Shown here: piece by piece, positions 46,300-58,129 of the stretch
Layout of the letters: each line of letters begins with the position of its first letter
How positions within the stretch are numbered: position 1 is the first letter of the stretch
Assembly: GCA_027924645.1 (NCBI GenBank)
Contig: BSBN01000233.1
Coordinates: 3,924,501-3,988,500 of the forward strand
Origin: Cunninghamia lanceolata
Lineage: Eukaryota > Streptophyta > Pinopsida > Cupressales > Cupressaceae
DNA: 64,000 bases
Direction: 5' to 3'
Translations under genes and position numbers: made by a program
The notes under the pieces: generated by a model
Database searches by the model: none
What the model saw: the letters and a program-made list of their open reading frames with translations, nothing else
What the model was told of the DNA's origin: nothing

Positions 46300-48237
46300 A
46301 TGAATTCTAATTCTTATGTGTCCAATGCAAATTGTGGTGCCCTTAATTTACCTACTTCTGAGAGAGAATTAACTGAGCCATGGAGAGAGATAAAACAAAA
46401 ATTAGAACAATTCACGAAGGAAGTAGGAAGACTTGAGCCATCAAAAAAGGGAGAATTGACTCGACAACTTCTACAATTGAGAGCTAAGTTTATTTCATAT
46501 ACATCACAAAATATAATCTCTAATGAGGATGGATACATTAATTCAAGTGATCTTTTGACTCCACAAGTACCTCATTGTACAATTGAAAATATTGGCAATG
46601 AATATAATGCAGACCATACTCAGCAAGACATTTTCACACCACAAGCCTCAAATCAGATATATGATTATCCTATCCCCCATGGTCAAAGATTAGTGGGCTA
46701 CAAAGATTATGAATACTATCAACATGCCAGGTACTATCAATGTCAAATCCCCCATCAAAATAATCAGCCATATCCACAAACAAGAGGGTTTGTCTGAGAC
46801 ATTGTTAAACCATTTAATTTTAGTAATATCCCAGGCTACCCAAATCGCTATCCTATCGAGTTCATAAAATATATGCCTACATTTCATGGAGAAATACATG
46901 AATCAGCTCGAAGGCATGCACAACTCTTTTGGGATTTTATTGAGAACTTTTAGATTTATCCAGAAGATATAATTATGAAATGTTTTACAAGATCATTCAG
47001 GGATTATGCAAAAGATTGCTATATCAGCTTACCCAGGCAAAGTGTGTCCTCGTGGGAAGATTTCAAAAGGCTATTCCTAAGCCAATTTGACTACAGTTAT
47101 AAAGATTCTACACCAATTTTGGGACCTCAATATATTCTAATGAATAATGAAATGGAATATAATGCATCAGAAGGTGAGAGCAGTCTTCAAAATGCAAATT
47201 CTTTTATTGTCCTAGCCCACCCACCTCAATACCTAAATTAGTAATTTGAGGAGGAAGAAAATGAGTATCTCCATATTTAGGAAAGAGGACAAACACTCAG
47301 TGAAGGAGAGGTGTGCACATCTGAAAATGATTTTCAGATCTATTCAAATCCATTGTATAATGACATAGCAGAGGAAGATGAGGTGATACTTTGCTAGGGT
47401 GTGCCAGAACAAGAAGTTCACGTGTTCTCAAATCCATGTTATGATGAGGATGAAGCATTTTCAGATCATTAGGATGATATGTTAGCTTGTGAAAGAAGTG
47501 ATTATGCTGAAGAAAATGCCATCTCTAATTTTAATAATCTTGAGTATTGTGGTAATGATCGAAAAGATGAAGAAAATGTCAGCAATGGGATGGATGAAGA
47601 AGCATGCTCACTTAACAGTGAGCAAATTTCAAATTTACTCACCATAAAATATCAAAAATATCCACATAAGGATGATTCTGAGGTTCCATGCAGCCCAATA
47701 TACATTTTCTTTGACAAGGAGGAAGAACCACATAATTGGTGTGAAAGAACAAAATCAGGATTACATTCTCATGAGATAGAGACAATTGGTGATTATGAAT
47801 CTTGTTGCAGTAGTCCTCCTGAGATGCATACTTCTACTGAATCTTGTGGTAATGAAGTTTTAAAATCACAATCATGTGGGAGACTTACCTATGATGCTGA
47901 AGATAGTAGTAATGTTTTTGGATCTGATATTGTGCTATTAGATGGTGCATACATTGAAGGAAGTGGATGTCAAATGTAGCTTGAATTTTTTTGCTTCCCA
48001 GTCTAAATAGAGAGCCATCAGTTGATGGTTGATAGAAAGTATGATTACACAAGACATCATATAAAATCTGGATCTGACCTATCACACAAATATGAGACTT
48101 TTCAGATCATGTATGGCCCTCAGATGCATAATAATGAAGAATATACCAGCATCGTTGAACATAATAAGATGATGAAAGATATGGACACATTCAGTCGTGC
48201 AAACCTTAATAATATTTTCAAGTTAGTTTCATTATAG
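46300..48237 (+). pseudogene. Gag of element D
   Basis: A single frame of about 645 codons from ATG 46300 holds together across about ten stops and no obvious frameshift. The stops are one TGA (46795), mostly TAG (46951, 47239, 47278, 47395, 47470, 47977) and a few TAA. The N-terminus is a charged helix (TEPWREIKQKLEQFTKEVGR). The middle is a clear retrotransposon gag: GYPNRYPIEFIKYMPTFHGE, then MKCFTRSFRDYAKDCYISLP and SVSSWEDFKRLFLSQFDYSY. The C-terminal half is acidic with repeated SNPLYND/SNPCYDE and DEE motifs, reminiscent of B's acidic protein. No CCHC knuckle is certain. No pol follows before the right LTR. Confidence 0.8.
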
Positions 48238-49086
48238 CATGATGATAACTAAGTGTATGACAAAGGAAAACATAAACCTTTCTTTTCTGGTGGCTCTATG
48301 CCATCAACCATGACATGGTTTTCAAATTATATCAGTTTAAAGTAGAAATAACATTTGGACTGTAATACCCAATGGAGTAGCCACTGGTCTACTCCCTAGA
48401 GATTTGGGATCTTATTATGCCTACAAGGGGCATACATCCCCAGACAAAGCCACTGTTGGGACCTAAAATTTCCTACCATTTTTTCAAAATTTTAGATCCC
48501 CATATTGGAAAAATCAATTTTAGAACTCAGAAATGCACCTGAAAAAAATTGCCCAATATCCTTATGAGATAATCATTCAGCTGGGTTTGTGGACTAATCA
48601 ATTAAAAGTATTGGTTTCCATAACTTTAAAGCATGGGGACTTTGATGAGAAGGGTGGTGACTAGAATATTCTTCCTAAAAATTCTTACTTATTAGTTATC
48701 ATCTATTGTTTACCCTGGGATGAATGAGTGCTGGGGACACGAATGAAATTGTCATTGTTTGCAGGGAAAATATTCAATAGTGGAGAGTGCAAAGAGGAAG
48801 TGCAGTGTAGAAAGTGCCATGTCTTTTGGTACCCATAGATATAGAAATAGATAAATATATACAAGGGACAAGGAATTTTGACCAAGGCATTTTAAGGAAA
48901 CTTGATCACTGAAGAAGGCTTACCTTGAGCTGATACCTAGGATTGGAAATGATATTTTGGTAATGATAAAAGAGTGTCTTATGGAATTTTCTCTTTAGCA
49001 GCTAGGAACCTTGCAATTTGAGATAGATTTCTTAAAAAAATGTTCAACATGCATACTTCTATCAGATCAGATTTTAAGTGAGAAAA

Positions 49087-49280
49087 AGCCCTTGCTAAAT
49101 GCAACATTTCAAGCTCACAAGTTTTCCCAAGCCATAGAGCTCTATACTCAAGCCATAGAATTGAATAGTTAGAATACATTATATTTGGTAAATCAGGTTT
49201 TTGCACACACAAAACTGGAGGAGTATGGAAATACTATTGCAGATGCCACAAAAGCCATTGAAATTGATTCCAAATATACC
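49087..49280 (+). pseudogene. TPR fragment, copy in D's right LTR
   Basis: Counterpart of 21219-21412. It reads FSQAIELYTQAIELNS, then TAG where the left copy has CAG (Gln), then FAHTKLEEYG and DATKAIEIDSKY. It keeps Lys in HTKLEEYG, as expected for phosphatase 5, where the left copy has Glu. Confidence 0.75.
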
Positions 49281-50063
49281 TACAGTTTCCCAACATCATT
49301 GTTAAGCCCAAGACAACTCTCTTTGATGTAAATATGTCAGATTTTGAGCAATGACATCACAGAGAAGGAAATGCAACGTTAGTGAAATGGTTTCAATAGT
49401 TTTGAAGGTATAGTGCTACTGCTTTGCAAGTAGAGAAGCTAAAGGATGGCCTGATGTAGATTGTTTATCATAATTACAGGCATTCCTTGTTGTATGGTGG
49501 TTGCCTTGATTTCAACTTCAAAATATTACAAATATGCTCTTGGTGACTTGAGAATGGCTTGCCTAGATAGAAGAATAAGTAAATTGGGCAATAATATTGA
49601 GATGAATTATGCCAGACCATGCTAATCATAAGCAATGCAGATTTCTCACTACAAGGTTATGATACCGATGGATGTTACATTATTTTATGTGATGTCTATG
49701 CAATGAAACACAAACTTTTGATATTGTTTTAAGTTTCAACCATATTAACCTTTGAATGTTTGAAGCCACTGATTTACAATAACACCTAAGTGCTAGCGAA
49801 CTCTGAGTACTAAGCGTGATGAAGTAGTTGTAGATTTTGGTCTATCAATATGATTTATGCAACAACAAATGGTTTCCACTGATGCTACATAGCTCAAAAT
49901 GACCAAGGACAATGAGGGCATGGATGACTGCTGAGTTAAGATAATTAGTCACATAATCGAAGCGAGTATATTATTGGTTGAAAATATTCATGGGACATAC
50001 ACTTCAAGGTGTTTTCTCTATAATTTAAGCAAGAGTTAGAGTACACACGAGGACTGGGAAAAA

Positions 50064-50681
50064 ATGACAATGGACAGAGAGTTGCGATCAAGTAAGAGGT
50101 AGAGATTTGGGCCAATTGGCACAGATGTTTCTGTTGTACACTTTGATTCAATAGGACAAGTTGCTAATATGGTAATCTCAGATTCTAAGACATACAAGAA
50201 TGTGCCACACATGGATTCTGCAGATAGAGGAAGGAAGGTATCCTTAGAAGATTCCAAAGACAACAAAAGGCAAGCATGTGGTATTCTCAGTGGAAGTCAA
50301 AGTGATGTAGCCAATGACATAATGCACGCATCTTTAAAAACATGGAGGTCCAATGGAAGTCACGATGGGTCTAAAGATCCCTTCCCCAAGAATAATGAGA
50401 AGCTTGCAAGTACCCTTCTATCATTAAAGGAAACAGATGTTCTTGCACCCAAGTGTGAATTATTTCCAAAGGCTTGTAAAAATCAATCACTACATTCTGA
50501 TGCTTCTACAGCATCAAATCATTGCATAGATTTTGAAACATACAATGAAAACTCTTATGCTCATGAAATGCATCAAATTGAATTGGATCTACTAGAGAAG
50601 TTTAAAAGGTACATAAATGCACGTGGCGGGAGCATTGCCAAGGCACATAAACTATTTGAAAGCCTCAAAAGGCATATGTAA
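50064..50681 (+). pseudogene. Right-LTR copy of the 206-codon frame
   Basis: Same start context and frame as 22194-22814, 205 codons, with one TAG at codon 13 (50100-50102) where the left copy has CAG. The rest stays open despite many amino-acid changes. The helix HEMHQIELDLLEKFKRYI is conserved. Confidence 0.5.
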
Positions 50682-50889
50682 TGATCACAGGGGGCCTTGG
50701 TAGACATGGGCAAAACATGGAATCATAGACAAAGGCATACAAATTGTTTGATAGACAGTGCTCAAAATTGTCTAACGTCATAAAAGAAATTCATGCCAAG
50801 AAATTTTCTAAACCCTACGGTTGTTCCTATCAGCGTATTCCTTGCACCTCCTATGGGTATAAGTATTATTATAGTTTGAAGTGCCCCAG

Positions 50890-50893
50890 TATG

Positions 50894-50926
<33 letters not shown>

Positions 50927-50939
50927 ATATATGTATATG

Positions 50940-50970
<31 letters not shown>

Positions 50971-50990
50971 ATGTATGTATATATATATGC
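50890..50990. repeat. (TA)n/TATG microsatellite in D's right LTR
   Basis: Alternating TATA, TATG and GTATAT units. Apparent Tyr/Ile-rich frames across it are repeat artefacts. Confidence 0.9.
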
Positions 50991-53275
50991 AAAATATAAG
51001 CATGGACAAATCACAGGAGTTGCTTGGCCATACACCTCAAGAGAACGAGATAAGGTTTCATGAAATATAATGATTATAGGATCTCTAGAAAATAAACTGG
51101 TGAAGGAAAGTCGTGAAGTTCTTTGAGAAAATTTTGTGAAGTACTATGTCATGAAACGCAATTATTAAAGACTATGCACAAGATGAAGTTGCCTAAAAAA
51201 GGGGGCATTGGATTTTGGACTGCATCCTCATGCCCATGCCAAACAATTAGGGCTAAAAAATGAAAACTCATCTAAAACCCTAAATAATATTTTGCCAATG
51301 AAAAACTCATCAGCAAAACCAAGCCAATCAGAGTGAAAATTTTAAATCACATTGATCTAAAGGGTCATACCGATGGATATAGTTTCAGTAAGAGATATGT
51401 GTACTCTCACCGATAAGTCAAGACACTAGTTGTGTTGGAGTGACATATATCATTGGAAAGGGTTTTTCATATCTTGCCGACTATACAGGTCACCCCGATG
51501 AGAAAGAACTAAAAGGTTTCAGGGAGAGTCCCACAAAAATATCCAAATGAACATAGCGATAAAGGAAATATATGTCATCCCGATGATGATCAGAATGATT
51601 ATTATTTATTGAAAAGACACTGCAGGCAAGCTTAATGAAGCCATGGCTCGAGATCTCTAGAGGTTAGCAATGAGAATGCACATACAGGATGAAGCCATAG
51701 CTCGAATTAGCATAAACCCTAAAACCTGATGCAGTAAATGGAATAAACATAAAAATTGGAGGAAGAATATTATATTGATAGAGCACATAAAAGGAGTGAA
51801 GTTGTAATATAATTTTTCACAAAATGAGGAATATTTTTCACGAGAAATGGAGAACTATTTTACCCGAAGAACATAATGAATATATCAAATGCAGATTTTT
51901 ATGATCAAAGTGGAGAATTGTTTTCACTAAGAGGTGAAATATTTTTTTAGAAGGATCAACTAAATAGGTAATTATTTTACTTTAAAATATTTTCATTATG
52001 TGAAAATTCAAGTGAAACAATTTTACCGAGGGGTTACAAAATGGATAATCATTTTACTCGAAGAGCATTTTATTATTGGGTGGAAATAAAGTTGCCAGTG
52101 AAAGAAGGATTATAACTATAATTGCGATTAATTTTTTTGAGATACAAAGATGAAGATTAAAGTTAAAATATTTTAATTTGTCGAAGGCAAGATAATTAAT
52201 ATGAAGAGCTGCAACATAAGGGTGAGTAAAGGGTCATAAACCTAGAAGATATAATGTATATATGCCAAATGGAATCAAAGGCAATAGGAGGAATCAGTAG
52301 TAGTAGAGTAGGAAATCATCAGTTGATTAGTTGCCTCAACAGAACATTATGCTATGTATTGCAAGATCTTTTGAAATTATATAATGGAGAAGAATGCATG
52401 AATTGGTGGCCAAACATTGGTGTCAATTGTTTGTTGTTAATATCTGATTATTTGGTTGTCTCTAGATTGGTGCTTTCATATTATTTAAATTGGAGTGTCA
52501 GAACTTAATTTTTCAAAACACATTTGTTGTTCTTGTGTGCTTTCATTAATTGGTTTCTCTCAGAGAATTAAATATCCTTTTAATAGATCATAGTAATCTA
52601 GGAGTATCACTTGGATCATTAAAGAAGAGTCCTATAATTGATAAAATTATCATAATATCTCCAACTTAATTTTATCTCATTAGTCAAATCTACATTTAAT
52701 TTGTTAGGGTACATTTGATGCTTTTGTGTGATTCAATTAACTAGCTCCTTCGAAAGGATTAAAATTTCCTATTAATTAATCACAGTAACTTGGTAACAAT
52801 AATTTGGATCATTAAAGAAGAGTCTGATAGTTACATTCTTGCACGTTTGTACAAGGTGCAAACAATCACAAGTGCCAAGCAATTTGAATTGTAGCCAGCA
52901 AGTAGGTCACATATCATTTGCCTCTTGACTCCATTAGCCCACAAATAAGGGATTGGTCATACCCATTCCATTTTAGAATTTTATAAAATCTTATCCATAC
53001 ATTCACATTTCAAATTTCAGTAGGAGTAGTTAGTAAGCCTTTATCTATTTTGACTTCATGCCACTGTGGATAGATCCATAAATTCAACTAAGTCATACAA
53101 CTCTTAATCTGCTTCAGCTATCATGGTACACCTGCCTAGGTTTAGTAGAACCTGAAGTGCAGGGAGTCATCAACCATACAAGTTAACTCTATTCGTTAGT
53201 TCAAAAATGTTGCAAGTCTGATTATAGAACCTGGCATCCTCTTAGGATTTGTAACCTGCATTTTTTAGACTAACA

Positions 53276-54700
53276 CACTGTGTATTTCAATAGAAGGCAT
53301 GGTTACAACAAAGGAGGGCTTTGTTTGGAATACAGAAGAATGAAAAGTATCCAACTATTTTCCAACGCTCATTACATCATTTTTACATGCATATATAGCA
53401 ATTCATTACATTGACCTTGGTCATTTCATCAATAAATTCATCCCATGGGCCTATCAAAAAATATCCCAGCAAAAGGAATACCTATCTACAATAATTGAAT
53501 GTAGAAAATCTATTGGATCCTGGAGCAGCTGGGAGATATTTTTCTTCTTTAATGCAAGTAGTTGATTCATTACCTGCAACAATAAATGCAAAATATCTAA
53601 AATGGAGTAGTTGAGTAGATCAGATTCTGCATTAATGGCTGATGAGGAAATTTGAATGAATTTTCCCTCCAAAATCCTTTTTCACAGAGCTTTACAACAC
53701 TTCAAATATCTACATTCAAATATTTAAAGTTTACAATATATTACAATTCTCTGTTTCATTGATTTCTACATATTTCAATTTCTAGTCTATATTTTGCCCT
53801 ATTGGCAAAATCTACTTATTACAAACCATTATGTTTTGCTCTCTGTATTTTCTCATCTTTATCGAGAACTTTTCCATTTTATGAACTGTGGCTTGTTTCT
53901 TCATTTTTACCCGTATCAGAAAAAATCCATTTCTCTGAACTATCCTATTTTGTTATCTTTTCTTCTGTATCGATAAAAATCCATTTTGTCAAACTTTTCT
54001 CTTTGCCTCCTTTTTTCCTTATCAGCAAAACTTGTCTCCAATGAACTTTTCTTCATTCATCACCTTTTACCTTTGTTGGCAAAATCTTCTTTTTTTGAAC
54101 CATTTGGGCTTGCCTTTTGCCCTATCAACAAAAGGTCACTTTTGCAAACTTGGGCCTCTTTATCATCAAAACTTTGTTTTGCCGAAGCATTTTGTCTTCA
54201 ATTTTGCTTTATTGATGAAAGTCTATCGGCAAAACCTTGAAATTTCAAACCAACAATGCCTTAGCCATTTTCCTTTTATATGCCCACTTTCCTTTTTTGA
54301 ACTCCTCTTAGCCTCCTTATCTCCTTTCCTTGTCAGTGAAATGCTCCATTGGCGAACCACGGAGATTTCAAACTTTATGAAAAGTTTGGGCCTTGCAAAC
54401 TTTGTCGACAAAGGCGGTTCCTTTATTTTTATACCTTAGACTATTTTGAAGAAGCCCACCCTTTGCTTTCAACATCTCTTTTAAAAAAACTCGTTCCCTC
54501 GCCCTTTGTCAACAAATCGCTGAGTCAATGAACTGGTGAAAAAGTGAACTTTTGGAAAGTTCATGGAAGATAAACTTTGCCAATAAAGGCCAAAAGGGGG
54601 CAAAAAATCAGGTAAAAGCTTCAAATTTTCTGGGTTTTTTTGGGTTTTTTGCAAGGATTCTTTAGATGGATTTTTAGAGATTTTTACAAGGTAAAACATT
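53276..54700 (-). repeat. Left LTR of element E, part 2
   Basis: Begins with D's right TSD (CACTG) and matches 62612 to the window end. The true LTR edge lies between about 54.66 and 55.0 kb, but I cannot place it because the matching end of the right LTR is off the window. It carries the TATCGGCAAAA repeat block. Confidence 0.7.
53790..54590. repeat. TATCGGCAAAA-type tandem array in E's LTR
   Basis: About 14 diverged units of roughly 40-60 bp, each with a core like TTTTGCCCTTATCGGCAAAA followed by TTTTTCCGAAC. Cores are near 53801, 53857, 53917, 53968, 54021, 54076, 54123, 54161 and 54225. The matching block in the right LTR is 63130-63900. Confidence 0.7.
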
Positions 54701-55059
54701 AGAATTTGAAGGATTTTAGGTTTGCAGAGTTAGATTTCAAGGGGTTTCAACAAGATTTTCAAGTTGGGCTATTTGACTCTCGGCAGAGGAAAATAAATCA
54801 ACATTTTGGCAACCTCTCAGGGATGTTTACCTATTAAAAAATAGACCAATGGCCTTAAGCATCCATTGGGCATGGAGTCTAAAAGGGGAACTGCAATAGT
54901 TCAAAATGACTAAAACCTTACCTTCTGAAACAACACCAAAAAGGAACAAGGCATGGATTCTCCTAATGACAATGCAGCCTGTGCAAAAGCACTTATTGAA
55001 GGGAAAACTAAAGCAAAAATAAAACTAAAACAATATGTACAGAATCTCATACCAACCTT
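54701..55059 (-). other. E LTR edge and 3' non-coding gap
   Basis: Between the LTR homology and the end of integrase. No clear PPT is visible, so the LTR start is unresolved. No gene is seen. Confidence 0.4.
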
Positions 55060-56240
55060 AATGGTAAGGTTTAAGATGCATCCCATTGACTGAGATTAGT
55101 AGAACTTCACCATCCATCCTTGAAAGAACGAAAGCATTGGCTTGCTTACAGCTGATGATGATATAAGGCCCACTCCAAAGTGCATCAAACTTAGTGTGGC
55201 CTCTAGGTTTGGCTTGGTCAGCATCCCACTTTAGAACTAGATCACCTTCTTTGAAGGTCTGAACATTGGCCTTCTTGTCAAAATACTTTTTGGTCTATTT
55301 TTTATGTTATTCTAATGTATTTATGGCTGACTATCTTTGTTCTTCTAGTTTAGTCAATTGAACCATTCTGAAAGACTTGGTATCTTCTCCTTCCAATTCT
55401 AACTGCTGAGCCAATTCTAATGTAGGAAGATCCAAAGATATAGGCAATCTAGCCTCTCTTCCATACACAAGAACAAAAGGAGAGTTACCAATGGCTCTCT
55501 CGTCTATGATCCTGTCAGCCCAAAGAGCTAATTTGATCTTATTTTGCCACTACCTCTAGTTTGTCTCCATGGTCCTTTTCAAAATTCTGATCAGGTTCCT
55601 ATTAGTGGATTCAACTAACCCATTACCTTGGGGGTAATAGTTAGATGAAGTCTTCAACAACACGTTGTATTTAAGAGCCCAATCAACAATTCTAAAACCA
55701 GTGAAAGATTTTACATTATCAGAAATAATGGTGTGAGGAGCTCCAAACCTCATCATAATTTCTTCCAAGAAGTCCATGATTGATGACTTAGTAGCATCTT
55801 TCAGTGGGACTACTTCAACCCACCTAGTGAAGTAGTCTATTGTAGTCAAAACCCACTTGTGACCAGCATTGGAAGTCGGATTTATCATGCTAATGAAATC
55901 CAATCCCCACTGTGAAAAAGGTTGATCTACCTGAATAGCATGGAGTGGGAGTGCTACCAATCTTTTCATTCCTGCAAAGAGAGCACACTCTTTTCACTTT
56001 CTTACCCATACATGGGTGTCACTAAATAATGTGGTCCAAAAGTAACTTGCCCTCATTATTTTCTTGTTTGTGTCTCTAGCAGATAAATGGCCTCTAGCTG
56101 GGCCAGCATGAAACTCACTAAGTAGTCTATCAATTTGATCTTCTTCTATACACCTCAATAATACTCCTTCCAAGTTTATCTTGAAGAGAACACCATCTAT
56201 CAAAGAATAAGGAATAGACTGTAGCCTAAAGTGTCTTCTT
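55060..56240 (-). pseudogene. Integrase of element E
   Basis: A gypsy integrase. The zinc-binding HHCC part lies at about 56130-55990: HAGPARGHLS, then YFWTTLFSDTHVWVRK, with TGA replacing the first cysteine, then KEC. The catalytic core (55969-55556) shows the D,D-35-E pattern: QVDQPFSQWGLDF, then TIISDNVKSF, then NYYPQGNGLVESTNRNLIRI. The C-terminal part, with several stops, continues to about 55060 (TFKEGDLVLKWDADQAKPRG, ALWSGPYIII, NGMHLKPY). The enzyme would insert element DNA into the host genome. In-frame stops make this copy inactive. Confidence 0.88.
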
Positions 56241-56777
56241 TTGGTTATATCCAATCCACAAGGATACCCACCAATGGATAGGAAATTGGCCATATCTGTT
56301 GTCCAAGAACTCACAACTATTGACTCAACTATAGTTTCTTCATCATTCAATTGGTAAGATGAAATTATTTCATCGACAGAAGTCTGAGCTAGTTGTTCAC
56401 ACAATCCTCTACCTCTAATCAACTTAGTGGCCTTGATGATCACACCATACTCTAGGATCTTAGTGACCCAGTTGGCTTTCTTTTCACTAATCTCAATCCC
56501 CATTATATAATCTCACACTGGGATGAGAAACTAAAACTTTAATATGATTATTTGTCAGCATATATATGATTTTTTTTAAAGCTCTAACAATGGCAATTAC
56601 CTATTTATTCCTGGGGATGTATTTGACCTTGTAGTCCCTCAAGGTTTGACTGAAGAAGGGCAGAGGTTGATCCATATCCTGTTCATTATGTTGCATCAGA
56701 ATAGCAGCAATGTTGCTCTCTCCCCCATGTGCATAAAGGACAAAGTCCTCATAATTTGGGTTCATGAGAGTGGGAGC
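56241..56777 (-). pseudogene. Degenerate second RNase H after RT, element E
   Basis: Directly after RT, in its frame past one TAG, comes the fold of the original gypsy RNase H: DFVLYAHGGESNIAAILMQ, QPLPFFSQTLRDYKVKYI, VIAIVRALKKI and HIKVLVSHPSV. It ends with the usual exit WVTKILEYGVIIKATKLIRG (frameshifted). The acidic residues expected at the active site are not where they should be: YAHGG replaces the T-D-A-S step, and SHP replaces T-D-H. In the Tat-like plant lineages I know, this domain is a non-catalytic tether, with a second RNase H elsewhere, as here upstream of RT. Confidence 0.65.
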
Positions 56778-57842
56778 CTAGGAAATTTCTTGTTTGATTT
56801 TTTCAAAACCATCCTTCCCTTCCTTTGTCCATCTAAAGATAACATCTTTCTTGAGCATAAGGTTTAGAGGCTTTACCAAGCCAACATAGTTAAGAATGAA
56901 CTTCCTAACAAAGTTGATCTGCCCCAGAAATGATTGTAAATCCTTTTTGTGAGTAGGTAGGGGAAGAGAAAAGAGAGAAGATGTCCTTTTAGGGTCTATG
57001 GAAATCCCATCCATAGATACTAGATGCCCCAACAACTTACCTTGAGCAATAACAAAAATACATTTCTTTGGGTTTATAGATACCCCAAACTCTCTACATC
57101 TTTGGAAGACTTTCTCCAGATACTCCATATGAATTTCTCCCTTCTTGGAGAAGACTGTAATGTCATCCAGATAAATCAAGATGAACTTGTTTATAAAACC
57201 TTTGAAAGAAATGTCCATTACCCTTTGAAATGTGGCACTAGCATTAGAAAGACCAAATGGCATTTTTGCATATGCTAGGGTTCCCCATTTGGTTGTAAAT
57301 GTTGTTTTAAACTTGTCCTCTTCTTTGACAAAGATATAGTTGTAGCTAGAAAAGTCATCAAGTAGTGAAAACATCTCTTCCCCTGCAACAGTTTGTAAAA
57401 TATGATCCATAGAGGGTAGAGGGTAGTGATCTTTCAAAAAAGCCCGATTTAGGTCTCTGGAATCTACACAGAGCCTTATTTCTCTATTTTTCTTCCTCAC
57501 AGGCACTAGATTAGCAACCCAAATAGAATATTTAATAGGATAGATAATCTTTACCTAGATGAGCTTAGCAAGCTCTTGTCTCATAAGCGGGTCAATTTTT
57601 GAGTTTATGGGCTGCTGCTTTTGGTGGACTGGCTTGGCACTTGGATCTAGATCGATGGCATGTTGAGCCACGTTTGGATTAAAACCCCTAAGACCCTCAT
57701 AACTCCATGCCAAAACATCACCGTACTTCTGGGAGAGGCATATAAATTCTTGTTGTTCAGCATCACTGCATAGCTTTCCTAGCAGTAACTCCTTCTCTTG
57801 GGCGACGACAACCTTATGATAATCTTCTTTTTTAAATGTCAT
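56778..57842 (-). pseudogene. Reverse transcriptase of element E
   Basis: Two open parts in one frame (57842-57555 and 57506-56778), separated by a TAG. The lead-in is GDVLAWSYEGLRGFNP and IDLDPSAKPVHQKQQPI. RT blocks are VPVRKKNREIRLCVDSRDLN, then KDHYPLPSMDHILQ, DDFSSYNYIFV, MPFGLSNASATFQRVMD and catalytic YLDDITVFSKK. NPKKCIFVIAQGKLLGHLVS and SFLGQINFVRKFI follow. It is a full-length gypsy RT with few lesions. The substitution D-F-S-S-Y-N-Y for the usual D-G-F-S-G-Y-N-Q is odd and may be decay. Confidence 0.9.
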
Positions 57843-58129
57843 ATTGTTACTCTCACCCTTGAATTCATCATCTAGGTTGAAAATGGCCTCAAGGGTGACT
57901 AAACCTTTGGGAGCTTGTTCAACTTGAGTTGAATAATCTGGTCGCCATAACTTTCCTACAGCCTGGGTTGTGCCATGGAAGAAAATTCCACTTCATTTTG
58001 GATGAAGCTCGCAATCTACTCATCACTATCAAAGATTTGCCAATGTATATCATTATCAAGAATAGAAGGCCTAATTACTATTTTCACATGCAGATTAGGA
58101 CCCTGAAACAAATCTGTAGGTGGAGGAAA
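57843..58129 (-). other. Spacer between RNase H and RT, element E
   Basis: Carries frameshifted remnants (for example NDIHWQIFDSDE and NEVEFSS), a linker between the upstream RNase H and RT. Nothing else is seen. Confidence 0.5.

Larger units (their letters stand above)
20585..53275 (+). mobile_element. Element D: giant-LTR gag-only element
   Basis: Plus-strand LTR retrotransposon with TGTTGGG...TAACA ends. The intact right LTR is 48454-53275 (4822 bp). The left LTR is in three pieces, 20585-22830, 32160-33995 and about 45430-46055, separated by elements B and C. Their summed length is close to the right LTR once about 117 lost bases are allowed for. The interior is only 46056-48453 (about 2.4 kb), holding a PBS and a decayed gag frame with no pol. 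Without its passengers D would be about 12 kb, 80 percent of it LTR. It needs another element's RT and integrase. Confidence 0.8.
48454..53275 (+). repeat. Right LTR of element D
   Basis: Intact 4822-bp LTR, TGTTGGGACC...TTTTTTAGACTAACA, followed by CACTG. It gives the reference for the three-piece left LTR. An internal partial duplication is visible: TTTTAATAGATCATAGTAAT near 52580 and ATTAATTAATCACAGTAACT near 52770 are both followed by TTGGATCATTAAAGAAGAGT. Confidence 0.9.

Noticed and set aside
49945..50266. Minus-strand frames opposite the D LTR frame
   Set aside because: Shadows of the 206-codon frame on the plus strand.
50762..51070. Tyr/Ile-rich frames in several phases
   Set aside because: They are translations of a TA microsatellite.
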